From: Gemmatimonadota bacterium
Lineage (GTDB): Bacteria; Latescibacterota; UBA2968; UBA8231
Length of the DNA stretch: 64,000 nt
Direction of reading: 5' to 3'
Assembly (NCBI GenBank): GCA_009841115.1
Contig: VXML01000037.1
Span: forward strand, 40,063-104,062
A program made the position numbers and the translations under genes. The first letter of the stretch is position 1. The number at the start of each line of letters is the position of its first letter. Positions 16,398 to 23,252 of the stretch are shown one piece after another. Under the pieces are notes generated by a model. It had not been told where the DNA came from and ran no database searches. It saw only the letters and a list, made by a program, of their open reading frames with translations.

Positions 16398-17333
16398 GTG
16401 GCAGAACAACAAGACCTTTTTTCCGAAATCATGCCGCCGGCCAAGCCCCAGCACGTCGAGCGGATGCAGCAGGTGCAAGAGGGGCTGCCCGCGCAGCTTT
16501 TTTTGGGGACGACGAGTTGGTCGAATGAGGATTGGGAAGGGCTGATCTACCCAGAGGGTTGCGCCGCGGCCGACTACATCGAGCACTATGCTAAAGTCTT
16601 CGGGAGTGTGGAGATCGACTCGACTTGGTACCGAGTGCCAACACCGAAAGCAATAGAAGGATGGCTGCGGCGGACGCCTCCGAACTTTCGCTTTACCGCC
16701 AAAATTCCCCGCGTGATCAGCCACGAAAAAATGCTCGTGGACTGCATGGGGGACATGGAGGAATTCCTCGACGCGATGGCCCCACTCGGCGAGCGGTTGG
16801 GGCCACTGCTGATGCAGTTTCCATACATTGCGCGGGGACAGGACGCGCACGAAAACGAGTACGGCAGTGCGTTCACCGAGCGCCTAGCAGAGTTTTTGCC
16901 GCAGCTTCCTACGGGCGAGTTCTGCTTTGCGGTAGAGGTGCGCAACGGGAGTTGGCTGCGGGCGGAACTGTTAGACCTGCTGCGCGAACACGGAGTAGCA
17001 CTGGTGCTGAACAACTACTACACCATGCCGGGCTTATCGGATACCGTCAAGCGGATCGATCCAGTAACGGCTGACTTTCTCTACGTCCGCTTTTTGGGCG
17101 ACCGCAAAAAGATGGACACCTATGTCGAGGAGCGGATTCGCCGCGGCGAACAGGAGCGGCATTGGGACCGCCTCGTCTGGGACCGCGCCGCCGAGACCCA
17201 GCAGTGGGCGCGACAGGTGCGAGAGTTGGCACAGACCGTACCAGAGCAGCCCGCGTACGTATTTTTCAACAACCACTACGCCGGATACGCACCCGGTTCA
17301 CTCGGCCTTTTTGCCCAGGCGTGGAAGGGATGA
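16398..17333 (+). CDS. DUF72 family protein
   Basis: This 311-residue TIM-barrel-like protein of the DUF72 family has FLGTTSWSNEDWEGLIYP near the start, then EIDSTWYRVPTP, FTAKIPRVISH, GPLLMQFPY and FAVEVRNGSW, and ends with FFNNHYAGYAPGSLG. I chose the GTG at 16398 because ACGGAGC lies just upstream; an in-frame ATG at 16344 would add 18 residues without family similarity. The biochemical function of DUF72 is not established. Confidence 0.85.
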   Translation: MAEQQDLFSEIMPPAKPQHVERMQQVQEGLPAQLFLGTTSWSNEDWEGLIYPEGCAAADYIEHYAKVFGSVEIDSTWYRVPTPKAIEGWLRRTPPNFRFTAKIPRVISHEKMLVDCMGDMEEFLDAMAPLGERLGPLLMQFPYIARGQDAHENEYGSAFTERLAEFLPQLPTGEFCFAVEVRNGSWLRAELLDLLREHGVALVLNNYYTMPGLSDTVKRIDPVTADFLYVRFLGDRKKMDTYVEERIRRGEQERHWDRLVWDRAAETQQWARQVRELAQTVPEQPAYVFFNNHYAGYAPGSLGLFAQAWKG

Positions 17334-17448
17334 GCGACAACTTCGACGACGAGACGGGTTTGTCGCGGATGGCGAGTAGCCATAAGGTGAATTAGCGAGG
17401 ACGGGACGGGCGATACGGTTAATTAAATATTCAAACATATAATGGTGA

Positions 17449-17487
17449 AGCGGTGCGGCTCTAATAGGAGCCGCGCCGCTTATTTTT
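17449..17487 (+). terminator. Rho-independent terminator
   Basis: A 13-base-pair stem with one wobble (17449-17461 with 17468-17480), loop TAATAG, is followed by TATTTTTT. It separates the DUF72 gene from the GntR promoter. Confidence 0.85.
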
Positions 17488-17504
17488 TGCATATCATTTT
17501 TTAT

Positions 17505-17533
17505 TTGCATTTTACATGCAATAGATGTATTAT
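17505..17533 (+). promoter_or_regulatory. Promoter and probable operator of the GntR/membrane operon
   Basis: TTGCAT (17505-17510), 17 bases, TATTAT (17528-17533). An inverted repeat TTGCAT-TTTAC-ATGCAA (17505-17521) covers the -35 box and spacer, as expected for an autorepressor site of the downstream GntR protein. Confidence 0.6.
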
Positions 17534-17566
17534 TAGTTCAAGTAGTACAAGATAGGGAGCATATTT

Positions 17567-17947
17567 ATGGAAATAGTCATCGACACCAGCGATTCAGTGC
17601 CGGTGTTTGCTCAATTGATCGATCAAATCAAAAAGGCCGTTCTCAGCGGCGAGCTTAGCGCAGGAGCTGCCTTGCCTTCCATCCGGCAACTCGCAAACGA
17701 CATGGGCCTGAACCACAACACGGTGGCCAAGGCTTATCGGCTCTTGGAACGCGATGCGGTCATTGAGACCAAAGGATATCGCGGTACGTTTATCCACCCG
17801 AACGCCAAGGCCAATAGCGCTGTCGATTTAAACGCATGGGTGACGTCCACATTAAGCGAAACAATCAAGACATTAAGAGGATCCGGCGTGACGGATTCAG
17901 AAATCCGGATTGCATTCGGGAATGTCATGAATAACCGAGATCAGTGA
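17567..17947 (+). CDS. GntR family transcriptional regulator, YtrA subfamily
   Basis: This 126-residue protein has a winged-helix DNA-binding domain (VFAQLIDQIKKAVLSGEL, then LPSIRQLANDMGLNHNTVAK and the wing). It has only a short C-terminal helical tail, which is the YtrA arrangement. Such regulators usually repress their own operon together with a transporter. The next gene starts 10 bases downstream and encodes a membrane protein. AGGGAG precedes the ATG. No ABC ATPase follows, which is unusual for YtrA operons. Confidence 0.92.
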   Translation: MEIVIDTSDSVPVFAQLIDQIKKAVLSGELSAGAALPSIRQLANDMGLNHNTVAKAYRLLERDAVIETKGYRGTFIHPNAKANSAVDLNAWVTSTLSETIKTLRGSGVTDSEIRIAFGNVMNNRDQ

Positions 17948-17957
17948 GGAGCTAGCG

Positions 17958-19016
17958 ATGCCAGACAACATCTTATTTTACGCCGTATTTCTGAGCCAGA
18001 TTCTTCTTATTTCTTTTTATTTTCCCAGAAAAATGCTCAAGCGGATAAGTTACGTGTTCGCAACGTACCCACCACCGCAATATCCCAGGCTCTACCCAGA
18101 ACCGATCGAATATTACGAGAAAGCACAGCGCAATTACCGCAATTTAAATGTGGCTGTACTGCTAGTTGGCTTGTCGTTGCTGGCGGTATTCATAGGCGAT
18201 TCGTGTAGCGGTGAATGGGGCATGGGCAATTTCGTATTTCCGTATTTTATGATCCAGTTTTTCCCTATGATGCTCCTAGAAATAAGATCTTTCAAATATT
18301 ATCGGCTAATGAGAAAAGCCGATTCGCGCACCACTCGCAAGGCCGAGCTGCAACCCCGCCGTTTGTTCGATTTTATTTCACCTACGATGATCGGTCTGGC
18401 GCTATTCGTGTATTTCGCCTTTATAGCGCTCATTCTCTATATCCGACAATTCGACTTTCCTTGGTTCGGCGGATATTGGAATATCGTCGGAGTGACGGCG
18501 GGCAACGTCTTTTTTGCGGCAATAGTGGCCTGGAACATGTATGGAAAAAAACGGGACCCATACCAAGCTTATGAAGATCGCAAAAGGCAGATCGAACTCG
18601 TCGTGCAACAGATGGTTTTTATGAGCATTGCGGCAACGACGTTTATGGCGATAGAAGTAGTCCTAGCCAGTCTGGAACTGCGCGATCTCCAGCCTACGGT
18701 GATGAGTCTGTATTTTCAGTTAATAGCCGTGATCTGCTTGCGAACCCTGCGCATAGACAACATAAATTTCGCGGTGTATAAAGGAGACCCTTCCGAGGAA
18801 AAGACTGAAATACAGAACGATGTGGCGAGTGCCCACAATCTTGCCGGCGTGGGTCTATGGGTAGGTCTAGGTCTAGGTCTATTATTCGGTGTTTTTATTC
18901 TTGTAGAAGGCGGGACCGTAAAAGGTTTTGTAATGGGAGTGGGGATTGGAACGGTTTTAGGGATGGTTGTCGGCAGTCTCTTAGAGTCGCGAAGGAGCAC
19001 TTCCCCAACGGTATGA
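17958..19016 (+). CDS. Membrane protein of unknown function
   Basis: This 352-residue protein has about seven hydrophobic segments: residues ~5-23, 60-78, 90-108, 145-163, 180-198, 215-235, and a glycine-rich pair at the C-terminus (GLWVGLGLGLLFGVFILVEG, then a second). AT content is higher than in flanking genes. It follows the GntR gene, separated by a GAGGAGC ribosome site, and is probably co-transcribed and co-regulated. I recognise no family. Confidence 0.7.
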   Translation: MPDNILFYAVFLSQILLISFYFPRKMLKRISYVFATYPPPQYPRLYPEPIEYYEKAQRNYRNLNVAVLLVGLSLLAVFIGDSCSGEWGMGNFVFPYFMIQFFPMMLLEIRSFKYYRLMRKADSRTTRKAELQPRRLFDFISPTMIGLALFVYFAFIALILYIRQFDFPWFGGYWNIVGVTAGNVFFAAIVAWNMYGKKRDPYQAYEDRKRQIELVVQQMVFMSIAATTFMAIEVVLASLELRDLQPTVMSLYFQLIAVICLRTLRIDNINFAVYKGDPSEEKTEIQNDVASAHNLAGVGLWVGLGLGLLFGVFILVEGGTVKGFVMGVGIGTVLGMVVGSLLESRRSTSPTV

Positions 19017-19096
19017 CCGTTCGGAACCGGAGAGAATACCAGTGCCTGATGAACCCCCGGTCCAAAACCATTTTTCTTCGGGGTTAGTATGTCTGG

Positions 19097-19223
19097 TTTA
19101 CTGGCCATCGGCAACACTAGGCAGGGTCGAGGTGCTGAGCAGACCGCCATCGACATCGAGCGCAACTCCGGTCAAAAAGGACGACTCTTCGGCGAGGAAA
19201 AACAGAATGGCGTTGACGACATC
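19097..19223 (-). pseudogene. Duplicated 3' end of the SDR gene
   Basis: These 127 bases match 21440-21566, the last ~40 codons and stop of the SDR gene, with 6 differences (about 95% identity). The match stops abruptly at GACGACATC, so only a fragment was copied or retained. It marks the left boundary of a rearranged patch. The surrounding 19017-19430 contains nothing else I can recognise. Confidence 0.85.
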
Positions 19224-19440
19224 TTTTTTGTGGTCAAATTTGGAGGATCATTCTGACTCAGATGGTTTAACACTTCAGGCGGAGAGGATTTTGAAATCCC
19301 CATCGAGGTCGTCGCATTCTTTGAAATCACGCCTCGTTCTCAGTATTTTCCATTAGCGTCACCTTTTAGAGCTGCATACTTTGCGCCGCGACTTCGTGGC
19401 GCTTCATTGTTAGTCGAAACGATTTAATTTAGGAGGCACG

Positions 19441-20431
19441 ATCATACCCGACTATGACCTTTCTAGACTATCGAGCCGCTCATTTGAACACCTGATTCAG
19501 GCTTTGGCGATCCGTCTGTTAGGTCCAGGCATTGTGGTTTTCGGAGATGGGCCGGATGGTGGACGTGAAGCGACTTTTGAAGGTAAAGTCCCCTTTCCCA
19601 ATTCTGTCAATGGCTGGGATGGCTACGGCGTAGTTCAAGCGAAGTACCGACAGCGCTCTGGCGACACCAAACAGGATGGCAACTGGGCAGTAAAGCAACT
19701 GAAGGATGAAATACGGAAGTATATCGACCCGGACAGTAACCTGTGCAAACCGGATTACTTCATATTCGCTACTAACGTGGTTCTCACACCGGTCAGTGAG
19801 AAGGGCTCTAAAGACCAAGTAATTGCTGTCCTTGAAAATTTCAAGAAACAATCATCGCTGAAAGATTACGCTGTTTGGGATTGCGACCAGATTCGAGGAT
19901 TCCTAGATGCGGATAAAGATGTTAGGGAGACTTATGAGTTTTTCATTACTCCAGGGGATGTCCTGTCTAGAATCCTTAGACAGCTAGCTCCGACTTCTAC
20001 GGATAGATATCCCCTCTTTGTTGAGTTCTTAGAGAAAGAATTGCTGAGCGATGAATTCGTAAATCTGGAACAGGCAGGTCACGGCGGTGAGGAACGCATA
20101 CCACTAGCTACCGTATTTGTTGACTTGCCAACTCATGATGATCTAGTCTCCATGTCAGACGACCGACTGCCATTCGATGAGAAAATTAGAGAATCGGGAT
20201 TTCAATCGAATTGTGACTACGTTGGAAACAAACCGACCGACCGGAGATTTCGTAGAAAAATTTGTGGTTGCCTTGAGGAATTTGGTCCCCTTGGACGACT
20301 ATTTCGCCCATAAGCGTTACGTGAGCCTACTTGGGGATGTAATTAGGAAAAGGACTAGTCGATTTCCCGATTCGAATAATTCATCTCAGTTTGATTTACC
20401 AGAAGGGGTCGTTGAACTGCTCAGAGAGTAG
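19441..20431 (+). pseudogene. Broken restriction-endonuclease-like (PD-(D/E)xK) gene
   Basis: The reading frame begins after AGGAGG (19431-19436) with PDYDLSRLSSRSFEHLIQ, but the codons there are ATC ATA CCC, so no normal start remains. GDGPDGGREATF and VVQAKYRQR (about residues 30-70) fit an Mrr-like nuclease core with a QxK active-site variant. At 20232-20243 the sequence ACCG is present three times. Removing one copy restores the frame (NKPTGDFVEKFV) through to the stop at 20431, giving about 330 residues. A C-terminal NTPase, often fused to this domain, is absent. The gene is inactive or depends on slippage and a non-standard start. Confidence 0.75.
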
Positions 20432-20542
20432 TGGGAAACCACTTGCGCGCCGAGTGTCCCTGTTGCCTGTTTCAACTTCAACGACGCGCTGCTCAATATC
20501 CTCACCAGTGTCGATGATGTCCCCGTCAGCATAGCATTGCCT

Positions 20543-20835
20543 CTATTCGGGTAGCGCGATTTGGAGGTCGTTGGGGTTGGGGCGGTAGAGGAGCAGCGTG
20601 TTGCCCAAGACCTGCACTAGATGTGACCCAGTAGCGGCGGCAAGCTGCTCTCCGGCTTCGCGGCGGTCGAGAGGACTGTTGCGCTCGCAGCGCACCTTGA
20701 CCAACTGGCTGTTGGCTAGGCTTCGTTGAGCAAGCGGATAACGGCGACAGAAAGCCCTTCTTTGCCCAAATACACGGTCGGGCCTAACGCATTGCCTAAA
20801 CCGCGCAAATAGCGGCGTTCTTTGCCGCGTAAGCG
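20543..20835 (-). pseudogene. Frameshifted copy of the YhbY-like gene
   Basis: The sequence parallels 22279-22572, the intact YhbY-type gene. The C-terminal part still reads VKVRCERNSPLDRREAGEQL, but one base is missing near 20716 (GGCTAGG against GGCGTAGG). The first ~8 codons with the start are also lost. It is the result of segment duplication. Confidence 0.85.
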
Positions 20836-20843
20836 ACAATTTG

Positions 20844-21107
20844 TTATTGACGGTAGACTTCTCGACGATGTTTTATTCGATAAACATCAACACGGTTCCT
20901 GCTGTCATCTACTTGATAGAGGATGCGGTACTCCCCCACACGCACCCGCCAACCAGAAGCCGTACGACCCGAAAGCTTAACAACGCCGCCTGGACGTGGA
21001 TTGCTTGCCAATTGACGGAACACGGCATCTATGCGTCTGATAGCTTCTCGTGGCAGCCTCCGAAAGTCCCGTTCAGCACGACGTTCTAAACGGATGGTAT
21101 AAGCCAT
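20844..21107 (-). CDS. RelE/ParE family toxin
   Basis: This 87-residue protein begins MAYTIRLERRAERDFRRLPR and contains VKLSGRTASGWRVRVGEYRILY and IKHRREVY, the standard RelE fold signature. It would cleave mRNA on the ribosome or inhibit gyrase, depending on subtype. I chose the ATG at 21107; the upstream in-frame start is TTG. It lies 8 bases after the antitoxin stop and is downstream in the same transcript, as in relBE. Confidence 0.9.
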   Translation of the reverse strand: MAYTIRLERRAERDFRRLPREAIRRIDAVFRQLASNPRPGGVVKLSGRTASGWRVRVGEYRILYQVDDSRNRVDVYRIKHRREVYRQ

Positions 21108-21115
21108 CGCATCCG

Positions 21116-21322
21116 TCAAAGTTTCCCTTCTTTTTTTATTTCTGCCTGTATTTCAGTGTATTCCCGAAAATCGGTTGCCGTTTCAACGGCCCGATCCAAC
21201 TCTAAAGCATCTTCTAAATCCTGGAGTCGTTGCATCAGAGAGCGATAATCTTCCATCGATAGAACGGTTGCTGTTTTTCGTCCCTTTTCATTGACAACAT
21301 ATTTCGGTTTGATATTGAGCAT
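21116..21322 (-). CDS. Antitoxin of the RelE-type pair (Phd/RelB-like)
   Basis: This 68-residue acidic protein starts MLNIKPKYVVNEKGRKTATV and has a YefM/Phd-like N-terminus (LSMEDYRSLMQRLQDLEDAL) with a charged C-terminal tail for toxin binding. The ATG at 21322 follows ACAGGAAAACTGTT; a longer frame starts at 21349. It would neutralise the downstream toxin and repress the operon. The pair is inserted between duplicated YhbY/SDR segments. Confidence 0.85.
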   Translation of the reverse strand: MLNIKPKYVVNEKGRKTATVLSMEDYRSLMQRLQDLEDALELDRAVETATDFREYTEIQAEIKKEGKL

Positions 21323-21370
21323 AACAGTTTTCCTGTCGTGAGTTTTCACAAGTAAGTATATGCAAGTAGG

Positions 21371-21407
21371 TCTCGCTTCTCAACGAAAGCCTGCGCCTCT
21401 ATTCGGG
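21371..21407. repeat. 37-bp direct repeat (copy 1)
   Basis: Identical to 22251-22287, which spans the SDR-YhbY junction and the YhbY stop. A related shorter piece occurs at 20537-20549. The copies flank the toxin-antitoxin and SDR genes and point to recombination. Confidence 0.9.
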
Positions 21408-21440
21408 TCGCCTTAGCTTGTGCGGAACTAGTATTTCCCT

Positions 21441-22241
21441 TTACTGGCCATCGGCAACGCCAGGCAGGGTCGAGGTGCTGAGCAGACCGCCATCGACATC
21501 GAGCGCAACTCCTGTCAAAAAGGACGATTCTTCGGCGAGGAAAAACATAATGGCATTGACGACATCGTCCTCGGTGGGGTTGCGGCCGAGCGGGATGTTC
21601 GCCGCCGTCGCGGCGAGGATCGCTGCGCGCGTTGCGCCAGTGGTCTGTTGTTTGTAGGCGAGCACCTCCTGGCCCATACCGGTGGTCGAGACGCCGACCG
21701 GACAGACGCAGTTGACGGTGACGCCGTCGGGGGCTAGTTCGCCAGCCAGCGCCTTGCTCAGGCCGACGACTCCGGCCTTGGCGGCGCAATAGGAGGCAAT
21801 CAGCGCGTAGCCTATCTTGGACACGTCCGAGCCGATATTGACGATGCGACCGCGCTGACCGCTTTGGCGCAGAAGTGGGGCAGCGGCCTGGCAGCAGAGG
21901 AAAACCCCCTTGAGATCGATGTCGATGACCCGGTCCCAATCCGCTTCAGTGGTTTCTGCCAAGGAGCTAAAGTGGATGACGCCGGCAGAATTGACGAGAG
22001 TGTCCAAGCCTCCGAAGTGCGTTTGGCAGGCGGCTACGGTCTGTTGGACGGATGTCGGCGAGGTGACATCAAGCACTAGGGGCAGCACGCGGTCGCTGTG
22101 CAATTCGTCGGCTGTCGCCCGCAGTTTTTCGCTGTCGATATCGGCGATGGCGACTTGGGCACCTTGGGCGAGCAGGGCCTTGGCGGTGCCCAGACCGAAG
22201 CCGCTGGCTCCGCCGGTGATCAGCGCGCGTCTAGGTTTCAA
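21441..22241 (-). CDS. Short-chain dehydrogenase/reductase
   Basis: This 266-residue NAD(P)-dependent oxidoreductase has the cofactor motif TGGASGFG (residues 9-16), NSAGVIH (84-90), the catalytic YCAAK (Tyr151, Lys155) and the C-terminal FLTGVALDVDGG. The length is normal. The only available start is TTG at 22241 with a poor ribosome site. Substrate cannot be told; 3-ketoacyl or sugar alcohol reductase roles are possible. Its 3' end is duplicated at 19097-19223. Confidence 0.9.
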   Translation of the reverse strand: MKPRRALITGGASGFGLGTAKALLAQGAQVAIADIDSEKLRATADELHSDRVLPLVLDVTSPTSVQQTVAACQTHFGGLDTLVNSAGVIHFSSLAETTEADWDRVIDIDLKGVFLCCQAAAPLLRQSGQRGRIVNIGSDVSKIGYALIASYCAAKAGVVGLSKALAGELAPDGVTVNCVCPVGVSTTGMGQEVLAYKQQTTGATRAAILAATAANIPLGRNPTEDDVVNAIMFFLAEESSFLTGVALDVDGGLLSTSTLPGVADGQ

Positions 22242-22250
22242 AGTGATATT

Positions 22251-22287
22251 TCTCGCTTCTCAACGAAAGCCTGCGCCTCTATTCGGG
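22251..22287. repeat. 37-bp direct repeat (copy 2)
   Basis: Identical partner of 21371-21407; it overlaps the 3' end of the intact YhbY-like gene, which suggests that this is the original location. Confidence 0.9.
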
Positions 22288-22590
22288 CAGCGCGATTTGG
22301 GGGTCGTCGGGGTCAGGGCGGTAGAGGAGCAGCGTGTTGCCCAAGACTTGCACTAGGTGTGACTCGGTAGCAGCGGCAAGCTGCTCGCCGGCTTCGCGAC
22401 GGTCAAGAGGACTGTTGCGCTCGCATCGCACCTTGACCAACTCGCTATTGGCGTAGGCTTCATTGAGCGAGCGGATAACGGCGACCGAAAGGCCCTCTTT
22501 GCCCAAGTACACGGTCGGGCGCAGTGAGTTGCCTAAACCGCGTAAGTAGCGGCGGTCTTTGCCGCGGAGCTTAGGTGGGGAATCTGTCAT
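22279..22590 (-). CDS. yhbY: YhbY-like CRM-domain RNA-binding protein
   Basis: This 103-residue protein has the CRM domain: LRGKDRRYLRGLGNSLRPTV, then LVKVRCERN and VQVLGNTLLLYRP. The family binds precursor 23S rRNA and acts in 50S assembly. Start, length and motifs are intact, in contrast to the broken copy at 20543-20835. It precedes the SDR gene on the same strand, 37 bases apart. Confidence 0.93.
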   Translation of the reverse strand: MTDSPPKLRGKDRRYLRGLGNSLRPTVYLGKEGLSVAVIRSLNEAYANSELVKVRCERNSPLDRREAGEQLAAATESHLVQVLGNTLLLYRPDPDDPQIALPE

Positions 22591-22619
22591 GGTCTATAGG
22601 CTCTATCTGTAGCGGCTTG

Positions 22620-22943
22620 TTAAGCTCTGACGGATATGACTTGCCCTTTCTCGATTGTTCTCAGTACGGTATTGACTTGATTCATCAGCGGCTCGAGATC
22701 TTCGTAGCGATTGCTCTTCGCCTCCAACAACACGATACCCATCTTAATCTCGCTGAGGTTTTGCTGCTGCGGAATACCTTGGTCCATTGTGACCAAGACA
22801 TCGAATTCGCTCTCCGCGCTCTTCAACAATTCTCCTTTCTCCTTTCCCTTCCAACCCCGATAGCCAACCGTAATAACTTCGACTCCCTCCTCAAAAAGTG
22901 GCCTCAGTTTGTACGGTATGTTCTCGTCAAGCAGCACGCGCAT
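22620..22943 (-). CDS. DUF5615 (PIN-like) toxin of a DUF433 pair
   Basis: This 107-residue protein starts MRVLLDENIPYKLRPLF and has the conserved DVLVTMDQGIPQQQN, giving the acidic residues of the Mut7-C/PIN-like nuclease fold. It overlaps the upstream DUF433 gene by 17 bases. DUF433-DUF5615 pairs are regarded as toxin-antitoxin modules from conserved association; activity has been little studied. Confidence 0.88.
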   Translation of the reverse strand: MRVLLDENIPYKLRPLFEEGVEVITVGYRGWKGKEKGELLKSAESEFDVLVTMDQGIPQQQNLSEIKMGIVLLEAKSNRYEDLEPLMNQVNTVLRTIEKGQVISVRA

Positions 22944-23139
22944 CCGCTACTTCCAGCGTCATCTTTAGATAGGAGACAGCTTGTTCACGTGATACAGTGG
23001 GGAAATCTTCAAGAAACTTGTCGAGTGAGTCCCCAGAGACAATATGCTGAATCAAAATTTCAACGGGAACGCGGGTTTCGGCAAAAACTAAGGCACCGTT
23101 CATAACCGCCGGATTACGAGAGATAATTGCCTTCTTCAT
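22927..23139 (-). CDS. DUF433 antitoxin
   Basis: This 70-residue protein has the DUF433 core: MNGALVFAETRVPVEILIQH and LEDFPTVSREQAVSYLKM, a small winged-helix-like fold. It comes first in the transcript and overlaps the DUF5615 gene, the normal arrangement. It probably binds the promoter and the toxin. Confidence 0.88.
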   Translation of the reverse strand: MKKAIISRNPAVMNGALVFAETRVPVEILIQHIVSGDSLDKFLEDFPTVSREQAVSYLKMTLEVADARAA

Positions 23140-23252
23140 GGGGTGAACCTCCGTCTCTAAGGCAGAAGTGCAAATTACAATAGCCTAGGTATTGAATATA
23201 GACGTGCCCGCCGCCCTGTCGAGTTGGAACGCTTTTTGCGGTTGGACTTGGT

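Noticed and set aside
17330..17395. 21-codon ORF overlapping the DUF72 stop
   Set aside because: Too short, with no motif or independent ribosome site; an ATGA overlap alone is weak support.
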